Shown: piece after piece, positions 40,401 to 55,300 of the stretch | Position numbering within the stretch: position 1 is the stretch's first letter | How the letters are laid out: every line of letters begins with the position of its first letter | Origin: Pagrus major | Taxonomy: Eukaryota; Chordata; Actinopteri; Spariformes; Sparidae | Direction of reading: 5' to 3' | Assembly: GCF_040436345.1 (NCBI RefSeq) | Contig: NC_133232.1 | Location: 29,981,815 to 30,045,814, forward strand | DNA length: 64,000 nucleotides | Position numbers and translations under genes: made by a program | The notes under the pieces: generated by a model | The model's database searches: none | What the model saw: only the letters and a program-made list of their open reading frames with translations | Told to the model about the DNA's origin: nothing

Positions 40401-43400
40401 TGCACTCGCTCTGCAGGACAGCTGGCAGCTACTGACCCTAAATCACCGCTGGTCTGCTGCAGTGGCTCAGTGATGGCACTGTAGAGGGGTTGGCTGACGG
40501 GAACATAAATTTGATTTTCTGCATTTCAGATAAGAGACGGGGCTGGAGGAGCTTTTGTTAAATGCGTGCCGATTAGACAGAATGAACGTATGTGCTGAAA
40601 CAACACAGGCTGTACGAGTGATCACTGGTACAGATTTATATTAAAATCTAAAGGCTGTGTGTTTTTTGCCTTTTTGCAGCAGCTTGATCTCATTTTGGAG
40701 GCGTGTGCCAGTTTTGATTAAATCAAATCATTCTATCAGGCATTGTAAATGTGTAGCCCGTGCGTGTGCGTATTTCCTGTCCTGGGGCTGTGCAGAGCAA
40801 TAGACCATACTTACATGAATTATCATCAAGTTGTCAGCCCCCAAACTACGTGCACCTGTGACAACTGTGATGATGTGCCGATGATGTGTGTTTTGTTCTA
40901 TTCACCTGATGAGAGCAAAATCAAGGAGTCATGAGGTTAAAACATCGATGTAACCAAAATAACAGAATCTCCTTATTTCTTCTTTGTGCTTCCAAAGACT
41001 GTTCTGCTGAGAGGTCATGTTCGCAGTCCGGTGCTCCGTCTCCTAGTCAGTCGACGTCTTCACACACGCTCTCCTCCGCCAAATCCAAAGGCTCCCTGCG
41101 CAGGCAATCCAAATCCGTGGTATGGTCTTTTCTATATATATCTCTACATTTTCTGTCGTTGTCTCACTTGACATGCTTCACCCCAGTTTGATTTTTCACA
41201 TTTCGCTCGCATTAAATGATTTAATTCATCATATCGTTTAGTAGTTGTTTATCCCAGATGACTGCACATTGCATTCCTTGCACATTGAAGACATAATTAT
41301 GTCAAGAGAAGCTTCATGCAAAGTCATAACTAGATTAAAAGCAAAATGTGCAGGTCTAAGATTGGGTGATTATTTTTTTCAATGCATTTCATATATGCAT
41401 TCTACGATCAATTGATTAATTGTTTAGTTTATAAAATTTGCAAAATGCTCATCCCAATTTCTCAGAGCTCAAAGTGAAGTCTTCAGATTGCATCTTTGCA
41501 CAGTCCAAAACCCAAAGACTCTTAATTTTCTTTCATAAATGACAAGGAAAAGCAGCAAATCCTTACTTATAAGAAACTGGAATTTAAATTTCTTGAAAAA
41601 TGACTGAAATGATTGATCAGCTATCATCATAGTCTGCAATTTTCCTTTTGATCCACTAGTCAGTTAGCTGAGTAATCATTGCAGCTCTACAGGCATACAG
41701 ATCTTTCTTAGTTGATTCCTGTTTGTGTTGCTGACCATCTCTTGAAAACCTCTCTCACAGGAGATGTCTGAGAACGGTGGAGGTGGGCAGCAGATGGTGA
41801 AGGCCCGCTTCAACTTCAAGCAGAACAATGAGGACGAACTGTCATTCAATAAAGGCGACATGATCCTCGTGACGCGGCAGGAGGAGGGAGGTTGGTGGGA
41901 GGGATCGCTCAACGGCAAGACGGGCTGGTTCCCCAGTAACTATGTCCGGGAGATCAAAGCCTGTGGTGAGTTGTGCCACCACTCCTGAATATAAAGGTTT
42001 CAGAAAGAGTTTGTAAAACCATTTAAATGTTATAGAAAATTGTAATTTGCATTTAAAGCCATATTTTCAAAGTCAGTCATGTTGCAAAACAGACAGTGAC
42101 TTAGTTTAGCTTGGTCAGGGAGGGATGGCAGGACATTTTTGACATCATTCGTGTTCCATCACTTGATATAAATACTAATTAACACTATATAATACCATTT
42201 GCAGAAGAGAATATTAGATATGAATGCTGACGTCTAGAAAAAAAAGATGTAACTGGTGTAGGTCACTGAAGAGTTGACCTGGATTTTCCCTTCAAGACAA
42301 AAATAGACATTATTTGGTTGGATGTTAAAAACCCTGAACTAGTTTCGAAAATGATTATTGTAGTCTGATTGTTTTAAAAATATTTTTGATGACTATCATG
42401 AACTAGTTACTGCAGAGCTCTCCAAACCTTGATACTTATTTCCTCTACAGAAAAACCAGTGTCTCCTAAAGGAACTCAGCTGACCAAGAACTACTACAGT
42501 GTGGTAAGTGAAAATGACTGAGGTCACTTCTCCTAAATGTGTGTAATATCGAGAGCTTAATACGACTTATAGCAGGAATTCATACACTAAAACTGAATTT
42601 GTCAGACTTGGCTGTATTAGTTTTTTTTCATATTGTTTATTGGAGTTTTCTTGTTTTTAACTTTAACAAATACAAGTTATTTCTCCACTTTAAATTACTC
42701 TATCAGCACAACATTACTTTGTTAATCCAAAGTACTGATGAAGGCAAAAATGATCCAGACCTTCCTGTTACTAACCGTTTTTACTGGAATGTTTTGCCTT
42801 TAGGAAATACTGTGCTTCCCTGCAGTCTGACAACATTTAGTATTCTGCTGTGTGTGCTGCTGTTGCAGGTGGTACAGGACATCTTGGAACATGAGCGGGA
42901 GTTTGTCAAAGAATTACAAACAGTGCTGAGTTGTTATCTTCGACCCCTGCAAACCAGCGACAAGTAAGAGCAATGACAAGAAGATGTGACGGATCCATTA
43001 AAATAAATCATTGAAGGCAGAGGGCATTGTGGGATCCCAGTGAAATCTCTTTGTTTAACTTGGGAAAGTAACATTTTCAGAAATAAGTCAATAGCCCTAC
43101 ATTTACTGAAATCCTAATCAATGATAATGCTTCTTTGATCATCCATGTTGTAGGACAGTAGTTATCATCTCCACTCATGCTAAATATATGTATACTCAGG
43201 GTGAGCAGTGCAGACAGCACCACCTTGTGTGGGAACCTGGAGGAGATCCTCACCTTCCAGCAGGCACTGTGTGTGGCTCTGGAGGACTGCACCAAGTAAG
43301 TCATGCTGGACACGGATCTCCATTAAACCTTCTATCATAACAATCTCAGTGTACACCCTCCTACATACTATATATTGCATTGCAAGTGTTCCACAAAGCA

Positions 43401-46400
43401 TACTTAACTTGATTATATATTTTTGCAATCGCTTCCTTCCTCTTCGGCATCTCTTCCTCTTCGTTTCTTCATTGTATAAATATGAACTTGCCAAAGACTG
43501 AATAAGCTGAAATAGGTGTTCCATTATGGTGACCGTGCAGCCCAAAACGATTACCCTCAGCCCAGTAATATTACTATCCTCGCACACGTCGGTTTGAAAA
43601 ATCTGCATGTCTTTTGGTGCATTCATGCAGTGTTTGGAAAATTGACAACAAATCCACAACTGCTAGAAACAAGTGGCTGCCTTGGGGGAAGGAAAACGCA
43701 TTCTTACATCCTAGAATGTTCGGTATGCTTCGGAAAATGGCCAGTAGCAATGTGAAGCGAGAACAGTCTAAAAATAGACCTAAAATTGTTCAAATCATTC
43801 TTTAAACTATGTAATTTCAGCTTGAGGCCTTAAAATGACTCAAGTGTGTCTCAAATTCAGCTAAAGAATCTAAATGTGTTCTGGTTTTGTGGTGTTTATC
43901 TGAGAAAACGGTGTCAGAGACTTGTATTCTGAGGGTTTCAAAACAACAAGAGCGGTCATGTATTCTGCATTCTCTGTCGGACTGCTTTTCAGTTATTAGG
44001 TAATGGTTCAATATATCATCATGACAGTCTTTGTCTCTTTCCATATCTCTCCTCTTTACCCAACCCTCTGTCTTGTCTCTCTTCTCCTCTGTCAGAGTCT
44101 CCGAGGCCCAGCAGCGAGTGGCGGGCTGCTATTTAAACCTGATGTGTCAGATCAAGACGCTGTACTTGGCTTACTGTTCCAGCCACCCTTCAGCTGTTTG
44201 CATCCTCACTGACCACAGGTGAGCCCCCCTGCACACGAAACAGCCTTCAAATCCTGAAGGTATTCTAAGAGTCTGGATAAATAGTGCAAATTTATAGCCC
44301 TGCTGTCCCATGACAGCTGTGTTCGTTCATTTATGCTAACCAGCTACCCCTGGGCCTAAAAACCTTGTTCCCCGAGCGGTCCAAAGCTGATGTGCTGGCA
44401 ATGTAAACACTTACACTCCCCTGGCGGTCTGGGTAGCTGAACGGCTAACTGAGCTAACAAGCTAACAGTAGCTACAGTCATGGATGTACAAGCAGAATAG
44501 AGATAGCAGAAGTTAGCAGGTACTCTGGTGATATGCTGCACCTATTTGTTGGGAGTGGATTCAACAGGTGGCTAATTATTACATATTGCACCTTCAAACG
44601 AAACAGTCTGAGAAGTTAAAATCTATTATTATATATCTGAGGGGTCAAATGAGGTGGGGAAGCATCAATATAACTGTCAGACTTTTCTCACTTATCCTTT
44701 TCCACAGTTATATTTTTCTTGTGTTTGAGGAAAGTGTACATGGTGACTGTTTTGTGATTTCTGGAACTACTTCATGCTGTTTTCTGTTGATGAGCTGTAG
44801 TTCAGTTTTGAACCACAAGGTGTCACGCTCCCCATCTGTAAATGACCAGGAGGCTAAACTGGGCCTGAGCTGTTGCCGAGTCCCCATGTGCTCAACGTTT
44901 CCTACAGTCTTATTACCATTTTTTATAAAAAAAAAAAAAAAAAAAAAAAAGATCATTCTCCTTGAGAATTGACCTGCTGTTATGAATCTGTATATATCAC
45001 GGTCAGTGTGAAGAGGTAAAATCACATTGTTGTAGTTTAAATGATACATTGTTGAATAATGTAGAAGTAGCTTGTCTGGTTCTTCATTGTGAGCTGCAGA
45101 TGAAGTTGAATTACACACACAGGAAGCTGACTGTTGACAGGATATATCAAGTTGTGGTTATGTTGACAGGCGAGCGAGACTCATTTTTCACAGTAAGCAC
45201 ATTTGCACTTCAGTTTCAGGAGTTTTTTTTGTGAAATTCACATTTACCTATTGTTACCTGGTAGTGCTGCTACAGGACTAGTTTTTTTTTAGTCATGGAA
45301 ACTCATGAATGGCGTTACTTTCAAAGCACATTTTCAGGACTGCAGTGAAGTGAGCGTGTCGCAGTCCAGTTGCAGAAAAATATGCAAAATTTGCTGACCT
45401 AATTTGTGCTGCCATTCACATTAATGGTTAACACCATTACAGCCGCCTGCGGTCCTTTCTCACATATAGCACAGGTGTGATATACTGCATGGTTTCATAT
45501 CACATTGTTTGTTGTCCTTACAGCAAAAATTGTTTATATATGAGACCCACTTTCCATGTATTATATAGAAAAATGATATTAATGCTATACCACAGAAATG
45601 AATCACTGTGTGTGCTAAACATGTTGCCATACTCACATACTAGGACATACTATACAGTTTAGCTTTAAATGTATCTAAATTCCTTCAACACAGATAACAG
45701 TGTTTAATAAGTTACTCTGTTGCAGTAAAAAAATATATTTGTTTGAAAATTATTTGAATCCCAGTTCTACTGTGTGTACAATCTGCAGTCACAGACATAT
45801 TTAGATAAAATATTCCACTTTACTTTGAAATAAACACTCAATTTACTTATATAATGTAATTTCTCATGTCATTAGAAATCTGCATTTTTTAAGTGTCTTT
45901 GAACCTTAATCTCTACAATTAATGTGCAGTTCTCTGTAGTTTATCCCCATAGAAATAAGCTAACAAAATAAAATGACCATTAAAGATATAATGTTGAATA
46001 TTTTTTCATTAAAATGTTTAAAAACAACTAGACCCAGTGAAGACAACAACTCCCATGATCCCCGGCTTCTTCCGTCTTTTGTTTTTCTTTTAACTGAGAG
46101 ACCCCGAGCAGCAAAAAATGACATACTGTACATTTAACTGTGTATTATTTGTGTGTGTTTAACAGTGAGGAGCTTGACAAGTTCATGGAGAGCCAGGGAG
46201 CCAGTGCTCCAGGGATCCTGACCCTGACCACCAGTCTCAGTAAGCCCTTCATGAGGCTGGACAAATACCCCACGTTGCTGCAGGAGCTGGAGAGACATGT
46301 GGAGGTAATAAACATATAATGTATATAGTGAAATTATAATAATAATATGTAATTAAATATGTCTTCAATAAAAAAGGGAAATTAATTTGATTGATTTGAA

Positions 46401-49352
46401 ATAAATGAACATTAATGTGTGAAAATGTACGGAATGAGTCTTACGCCAGGGTCAGACAGGACGTGGACGTTCACATAGGAAGCGCCGAATCTGGTTGATT
46501 TTCAAAATAAAACACATTTTGAAATAAAACTATTTTCAATAATTAATCACCCCGATTGACAGAAAAATACTCATTACTATGAAGTGGACATACATTTACA
46601 GTTGTCAGGAAAACATGGCGTTATAATTTTATGCGGTTATTTACTTACCCATGGTGAAAAAACAGCTCCAAGTGTGACTACAGAACAGCCGAGGAGCAGA
46701 GCCGCTTGCCGACCGGCGCGGAGAAATTCTGGTGTGAACAGAAGGGCTGTGGCTCGCACGAGAATTTCTGAGTGCGGCGCTTTGGTGTCCTGTCTGAACC
46801 TGGCGTGATTCTCTTCCACTCTCTGACTTCCTTTGTTTATCACAGCATGCCCTGTATGGACACTTATCTCATGTTGACATTTAGCGCTCTCAGGCTCGAT
46901 GTGACTTATATGGTCGTACTGATGTGTTGTGTATTCTCACCACAGGAAGCCCATCCAGACTATGCTGACATTGTGAAGGCAACCGCAGCATTTAGAAGCC
47001 TGGTGGTAAGTCTGGGACATCCGGGGGGCTCCGCATGCTTCAGCTAGCCATGAACTGCATCACCTTTGTTAATCTCTCTTCGGGGATTAGGCTTCTTCTT
47101 TCTATCAGCTCTGACAAGGCCGAGTGTAACGACCTGTTAACCTCTTGTGTCAATTCTTAATTATTGGATTGACAGTCCACTGACAAAATCCCTCTCCACC
47201 GGAGATCAGAAAAAGAACTAATCACTCTCTCTCGACACAGACAACTGAATCCAAATGTGGAGGAACACCTTTAAAATGATAATTAACACTAACCAGAACT
47301 CTATCATTACTGTTGCTAATTTTATTTTTATTATTATTCTCTCAATTATATTTCTACAGTCTTTTCCTTATTTTCATTTGTTTGTATTTCATTGCAGCCA
47401 TTGTTTCCCCCAGCTCTCCGGTTATTTTATTTATCGTCCTCCACTTTGATTCTTGATTTCTTTTGCTCCGTCTGCCTTACTGTTCACCTGTCTATCTCTA
47501 TGCCTCAATCTTTGTCTGTATGTGTAGCTATCTGTTTGTCAATCACTGCTCCTGTCTGTCAAAGTATGTGTATACTGCAAGTCTGTAATGGGGTGGTGGG
47601 TGTCAACTGAGAAGGTGGGAGAGGGTGAGCTGTACGGAAACAAGGGGGTAGGGATAGGGTGGGAGTAGCGACCTCACCGTTGGAGGCTGCATGCTTAAAC
47701 GAGTCTTTAAATCCATCTGTCATCTTTGTTCGTCTCCACTGGGGATTCTTTTTGTCAGTACTGATCGAGGCTGAGTTTAACAACCTGCAAGCATCTTGTG
47801 TCAACATTTAATTATCGGATTATCAATCCACTGGATTTATTTATTTACACCTCCAAAATGCAGATACTGTTTAGTGTCAAAGGTTAAGATGTGGCTTAAG
47901 GTGAGACAGAACAGATTTTGAGATCTTCCTTCAGACTAGTGGAGAGAAGAAAAATGTCCAAATGACACATTTAGGTGTTTATTTTAATTCAGATTTCTGT
48001 TCCTGACATTTATGGAAATCAGAGCAAATTTCATTAGACCGCCTAATTTGCCTATTTAAACACACAATTTCAGAAAACTTGTGATAAATAAAATAATTGT
48101 CATAGTGTAAATAATCAACTGGGGAAGTTTCATTGTTACCCTGTTCATCTGTTGTACTGTTCTCCGGAGAAAGGTTTTGGTTCATCACGCTGTATAATAA
48201 CCATCATTTATAAATGGTAAATTTAAAGTTAATTCAACTACAGTCAGTAGTTATTTCACTGTTATAACCAAGATAAACAATTGTCAAATAAGTGGCTTTT
48301 ATTGTTTGTTAACAGTGACATAACTATTAAGTAAAGTTGAATAAAATGTACCTTTTAATGATGATGGTTATTATGAGTTTGGGTTTTTTTTTGACTACTT
48401 GTTTCAGAGTTTTGTTATGATGTCACCTTTGTTGTCATGGGCTTCACACGAAAACATAACAAAACGTAGTACTTCACAATCAAGCACACGTCTGTTCCAA
48501 GGGAAAACATCAATGAAAGACTGAGCATTTTCCCAGCTGCAGGCTTCGTGATCGCGTCGTTCCTACAGTGGGTGTGAACCAAAGAGTTGGATTAGAAACG
48601 AGCAACCGCATCAGTGCCTGAGCGAACACCACTCTGAGACACAGTTTCCCCGGTATAGCACCGACTTCCTAGTAAGAATAGATGAGGTGACTCACACGTC
48701 TCTTCAACAGGGCTGCACAGGAAAGCGGGAAAAAAACCATCACACACTATAGACTGGTGTAATTTGCAAGTCTCATTTTTCTTTAATGTTTTGAATGTGT
48801 GGTTGGGTGGGCAGGCACTTAAGAAATGCCAGTTGCATCTCATCTGCAGCGCTCCGTCTACATAGTCAAATTTTAGTTTAACGTGCAGTGGAACATGATA
48901 CATGTTGCATTGTCATTTTTCCTGTTTGAAGAGGGAGAGCCCCTGCCAATCACCTGAAAATGTTCTACTTTATGTTGCAGGTTACTCCATATACCTCTGA
49001 CACAGAAGTAAAAATAGAACGTTGAATACACAGTGAATAGTGAAGCAAATGGTTGTGTTTTCCAAAGCTTTATCCATTGTTCTTCTCATTTCTCAGAATT
49101 TCTTGAAGGCAAGAAACCACTTTGTTCAACAGAATGATTCAGTAAAATATCACTGTAACTTTCACCAGTAATAAAGCACTAATTGTATATTGATATTGTG
49201 GAATTTGGACCGAAACTCTTCCGGAAAAACTGAAATCTAGGAATGGGTCATCAATAGCAAAGATATTTCAACATTATCCCAATGAAGCTGTGTGTATCTC
49301 ACTCTTTTGACGAGTTTTAAAAAATGTAAAAAATCCCATTGACTGATGTGTA

Positions 49353-49397
<45 letters not shown>

Positions 49398-52300
49398 AGA
49401 CACAGTGCCAGGATCTGCGGAAGCGCAAGAACCTGGAGCTCCAGATCTTGTCCGAACCAGTGCGGGCCTGGGAGGGAGACAGCATGAAGAGCCTGGGTCA
49501 TGTGGCCTACATGTCTCAGGTCCACGTGAAAAATGGGTCCAGTGAGGTGAGAGACGTGTGACCAGGATGACCAGAGCTAACATCAGTTGTTAGTTTTTTT
49601 TCCATCTAATTGTTGAGCTTTGGCTGTCTTGGTTTCCTTGGTGGAGGAAATGAAACCTACTAGATATCTCTCCTGCTCTACTATAACGAAAACTAGCAGT
49701 TAGACATGTTTTTTAACTTTAATCTTCAAATTTAGCCGCCTATCATTCCATTGACCTGTTAGAAATGCGCAATAACGTTTATTTTCCTTTCTCTCGTAAG
49801 TCCAAGTGACTCAGTCAGCTAAACTCTCCACGGCCTGCATGTCTTCATGTTTTGTGCTGTGATGCATGTATTGTTTGACGCAGGTAAGCAGGTGGGAGGA
49901 AGTGTGAACGGTGTGCTCTAGATTTATGTGACAAATGCAAAGTCTCACTAATACAATTTAAAGGGCACCGATGGTAACTTAAATTCCGATTAACCCAGAA
50001 GCGTGACATTATTCCAAACAAGTATGAAACATGCATCTTAGCCTGAATGTGTTAAAGTGTTCATGAATATCCATAAACGGTTTGTGCTAAATTCCGTCCT
50101 CCTTTCGCTAATTCAGTGTCCCGTCAAGTGTGAAAACAGAAACCTAAAGTAGGCCATGCCCGCCTTGAAAAGTCACCTCCTCAGTGTTGTGTGGTTTCTG
50201 TGTAGGGGTCGCCTTTGAGTTGGTGGTTGGAAGAAAGCCCAAGATACACTATCAACCACTTTCCAACCACCATATCAGTTACAAAGATCTCTTTTGGAAC
50301 TCAACGATCTGACTTTTTTCCGATCGTTTACCAAGCAACCGCTTTGCCAAACTAGTATCTGGTTGATGACTTCAGATGAGATTTTTTGACCGTCAGCGTG
50401 AAGAACGCGTTGAACTTCTTGCCACCTTTCTTTCAATGACAAATATGGAAACAATATCTATTTATGAAAACCTTTGTTTAACCTGTCAACCTGTTGCAGT
50501 ACTTTCATTCAGTTATATTTCCGACACTAACATGAGTGTGTGCATGAACTAATAGGTCGAACTTCAACCGAATGTTTTATGTTTCTGTTTTGCAGGAAAA
50601 AGAGGAGCGTTATCTAATGCTTTTCCCTAACGTGTTAGTCATGCTCTCTGCCAGTCCCCGGATGAGTGGCTTTATTTATCAGGTGAGGTACAACATACCG
50701 TGAACCTTCCCTTTTTATAAGTGATTTTTCTATTTGTATCAGTTTTCTTTATAAATCTAATTAAATTAATTTATGTCTCATTTCCTCTTTTTTTTGTCCC
50801 ATTCAGGGAAGACTGTCGCTGACAGGCACCACAGTAATGAGACACGCAGAGGATGCCGACAGTGCCCACTACGCCTTTGACATCACAGGTTTGCATCTGA
50901 TGCTCTGGACAAAATTAGGACTTGTCTTCTTTAGTTTACACAGCAATAATGCAGTATATTGAGTCATAACCCAAATAAACAATCTAAGCTCGAGCTCATT
51001 GAACAGCCATGGGGCTGTGTCTTTTTACTTCAGCCTTTCCCCCTGTAAAATATTCATGCTGGTGTCTGTACACACTCAATAAAAGGATGTCAAACTTGCC
51101 CTACTTTTTCAAATAAAACCATTTTGCTACACAGATAAATTTAGATGTGTCATATGATTCAGATGATCCAGTAAACACGAGGCCTTTAAAATTTTAGTCT
51201 CTCCAACCAGGAGTCACCAAACATGTTGCTTCACACGCCTTACACTGTATAGTTATATCTCTTTGCTTCTTTGTGAGTCAGGACAAATGAAAACAACAAA
51301 CATTTTTCATTTAATCTTAGAGATTTAATCTCTAAATGACACCTGCAAACCCCTAAATTAGCTCTTGTATTTGTGGTTGCGGTATGTGTTGACTCTTATC
51401 AGCCATATGGAACTTTCACTGAAGAAAGTATGTGTGTGTTTGTGTTGCAGGAAGCATGATCGACCGTATTACAGTGTTCTGCAGTAATGCCCAAGAGTTG
51501 CAGGAGTGGCTGGAGCACCTTCAGCCCTTTACCAAAGGAGGCAGCCCTGCAGGAACCATCTCAAAGGTTGAGAAACATACACATTCACAACATATACAGT
51601 ATTAAGAGAAAACAATAGCAAAAGTGAAACCTGCAACTCGATAAAGTGTGAAAAGCGATCATCTTTCCTTGTATGTGTGAAACACTTGCGTCTTCTTTCC
51701 TCCCAACCGACCCTTGTAGACTGTAGAAGGCAAGCCGCTGAGCATGGTTGGAACCCCCACTCACCTCTCCCATCTGGGTAGCCTCAGCGCCGTCAGTCGC
51801 GGCCCTCTGGAACCGCCGAAGATCAGCAAGCCCTGGTCTCTCAGCTGCCTGCGCCCTGCGCCCCCCCTCAAGCCCTCTGCAGCACTGGGATACAAAGAGG
51901 TAGGAGTTTGCAGACCTTGTGTTCAGTAGCACAAACAAACCTACACAAGCAGTCATGCGATACATTATTAGTCAGAAACCACAAGAATCCCACCTCCTGT
52001 ACAAGCCCCCCTCTGTCTGCCTCTTCCGTCTCCGTTTCATTCATACCTACAATTTTCAGTTTGACATCACTCTTTCCACCAAACACACTTAGAACAATAA
52101 TTAAACTAATATTGACACATATTCAGCAGTTAAAGGTAAAAGGAAGTCAGTCTGTCACGGCATTGCTGTACCAGCCTGTCTGTTTTAATGTCTGAGGTGC
52201 GTCGTTCCTCCGAACAGCTGTTTGAACGTACTATTTCAGCATTTACACCAAATTTATTAAATAGATATAAAATATTGATGGTAAGCATGTCAAATTTTAC

Positions 52301-55300
52301 AAATACAGTAAACAGTAAAAAAAAAAAAAAAAACATTTTGAGACTTGCTGTTGTTTATAAACTTTGTGAAATACTTTCTACAACACTTTCTTAACTATTT
52401 TGATCTAACTGTTAATAAACTGTACGTTATACATGAAGATACTTCTTTGTTTGTGTTAAAAAAAAACCCTATTGGTTTGTTCCAGTAATGTAGGTGTAGA
52501 TTTGCATATAGAGCGGGTAAGTGTGATCGGATCACAAGAGGTCACTGTGTCGAGACGCATTTAATGCCAGGAGTGAATTGACGGGCTTGAGGCTGTCCAC
52601 TTGTAATTGGATCCCTCAGAACGGATGGTAAAACCAAATATGTACAGCCTGTAGTGATCCAATCTGATCTGAATATATTTAAAACTTTTTTTTTTTACTT
52701 TTATCAACTACTCCTTGGAGATGTTTATAACAGCCTAACTTTTATGTGGTCACAGGCTCTAGAAACCTTGATCTTTGCTGTGATGGCAACAGGAAAACCC
52801 TTTTGCAGATAGAGATAAGTGCTTTGCACAGTGCGTGGGCCAGCTAGATAAAGTACGTGGTGAGGGTGAAAAGCGGCAACGGATATTATTAGGAGATAAT
52901 TAACTATGCAGTAAAAGTGCGTCTGAAAGCATGGCACGGTGTAAATATGTTCTGAGTAAGGTAATTCTCAGTAACAGAAGAATGACTGGCACCGGAGCTA
53001 CTTATGTTCTCTCTGTGGTCCACGTGGGAGGTGGAAGCCTTCACACCTTAAAGTTTCAGTTATAAAGGGCTCTAGTCTAGTGATTCTAGTGTTGAATATG
53101 TAGCTCCAGTAAACATATGTGTATGCACTTTTTTGACAAGCTGTAATCTAAAAATGACTCCACCTCTTTGTACTCTTAAACCCTAAACACACACACACAA
53201 ACTCTCACGCTCATTCTTTGAGAATAGAACCAAGCAGGCGTGTCGGGTCTTTTTCTCTGCCGAGCAGAGATTGCATGTATAATCCTCTGTATACATAACC
53301 ACCTTTCTGCCAATCTCCCCATTTCTCCTCATATCTTTCTTTTTCTTACATGAAGTAACCATCCTATTCTGCATAGACAAAGAATAGGTGAATGACAGAG
53401 GGGTTGTAAAGATGTTCACCATTAACTCTCTATCACATCCTTCGCGCATCATATTTTTCATGCACATTTCCCCTTTTTCTCTCTTTCTCTATCCCGCCTC
53501 CTGTAGAGGATGTCTTATATCATGAAGGTAAGGTGTGTGTGTGTGTGCGTGTGTGTGTGTGGGCGTGAGGATGTGGTTTTTGGGGGTGGAGGTGGGATGG
53601 GGTTGCCTTTGTGTGCGTGTGTTTACCCCCCGTGTTGAGCTAGCATGCCCTTGCTCTGTTTGCTTCACTTCTCCTTCATTGTCATCTGTTGGTTTCCTGT
53701 TATCTGTAGCGTGCGTGTCTTCGTTTTTTAGTTTCTCATTCTCTGCAGTGAGAAAAGGTGTCACTCATCGTGTACATTATACGTTTTCTGTCAGAAAAAA
53801 AACCCATTCTGATGCAGCCATGTTACTCATGTCTACTCAGGGTGCTATTTTTGGAAATCTAGACACAGAAAGCAGTCAAGTCTACTGTCACTCAGCCCTG
53901 GATGTATTTTTACGCATTTGAATTACTAACAGCCAAAATACACTGTGATAGTTTTGACGATGTCTCTTTTACTCCTTTCATCCTTGACGGAAAAACCCAC
54001 TCACATGGTTTTTTGTACACATTCACATTACAGACAATCTGCATTCACTCCCGCGTCAAATGACTCTGTAGCAGTCATGGGTGTGTATCGGCTCCAGCTC
54101 CGATCAGCTGTGATGGAAACACAGCATCCAGGGAGACATGCTAATTTATTTCCTTTTCCTACACGATGCAATGATGCGCGTTGAAGAACGCCAGGAGCTT
54201 GTTAATCCATTTCCGTCCGTCTCCATTGTCCCGTTTCTTCAAGCCGTGTTTGAACATCGTTAAGAGACTAAAGTAAAAAGATTTTTTGTGTAACCACAGT
54301 TACATTGTCAGTGGTCTCCATGTCAGTACCTGATCTTTGTCAGTTTCTTGACCGGTACTGCGCATGTGCACAAGAATGTTATTGATTAAGACTTTTCAGG
54401 CCACATTTTAACGTCCTCTCAGGAGGTATACAATCAGTTGCTTAATACTGTTTCCTGTTTTTCTGGCGTGTTCGTGATGATGAACAAGAAAAAAAGAAAG
54501 CAGGAAGGCAAACTCATTTCCTGGCGATGGGAAAGGAGTTGGCCCTCCATTTAAAAAAAATGCATATACACACCAATTTTGGTGTAAAAAGTATATTTTT
54601 ACGTTGATTCCTTGTGTGTCGGCTTTTCTACATTCAAAGCTGCGGGCACTGGACACATTTTTTCTAAATTATTTCTCAAAGCAAAGGAACAAAAATCTAT
54701 TCAGCCATGAAACAGTGCTTGAAAGACTGTTGCTCAACCACGGCTTCAGTTCCCAACTTTTTACTGAGGCCTAGTCCACACATACACAGAATAAATTAAA
54801 AAAAAGGTTTTTGAAAAAAAAAACTGTCTAGACGAGCGTTTGAGTACCATTTATCTCCGTCCATACAACACACCTGAAAATGGATATCTCATGGCCATTC
54901 ACTGGGCACGTGCGTGCCACAGATTGTGTGCTCTCATCAGTTGCTTAGTTACAGAAAATACGATGAACGAGGCAGAATAACACGACTGTTCTTCACAGAA
55001 TTTTCCTGGAAAATTTGTCAGCAAAACATTGTGAGCGCCTGTTTTTTCTCTTTTTTCCATCGCTGTATAATCCATCTCCATTTGTGTCTTTCTTAATATA
55101 ACGCTAAACAATATAGCATCTATTCCGTCACCGTACAAACTCAAATACTTCAATATCATTTCTGTCGCACATCATCACGCACTGTGTGTGCTACTCACTG
55201 CCGGTCTTGGCACGAAATTGCCATTGAAACACCACCCTACTTCAACCTACTGCACACAATGAGTCCCCAGAGCACCGAACCAACAGGGAAAGACCTACAA

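Noticed and set aside
43180-43659. 159-codon minus-strand frame over arhgef6 exon 8
   Set aside because: Antisense of a real exon plus intron; no independent support.
44880-44950. Poly(A) run as evidence of a processed retrogene
   Set aside because: No coding or mRNA-like sequence was recognised upstream of the run.
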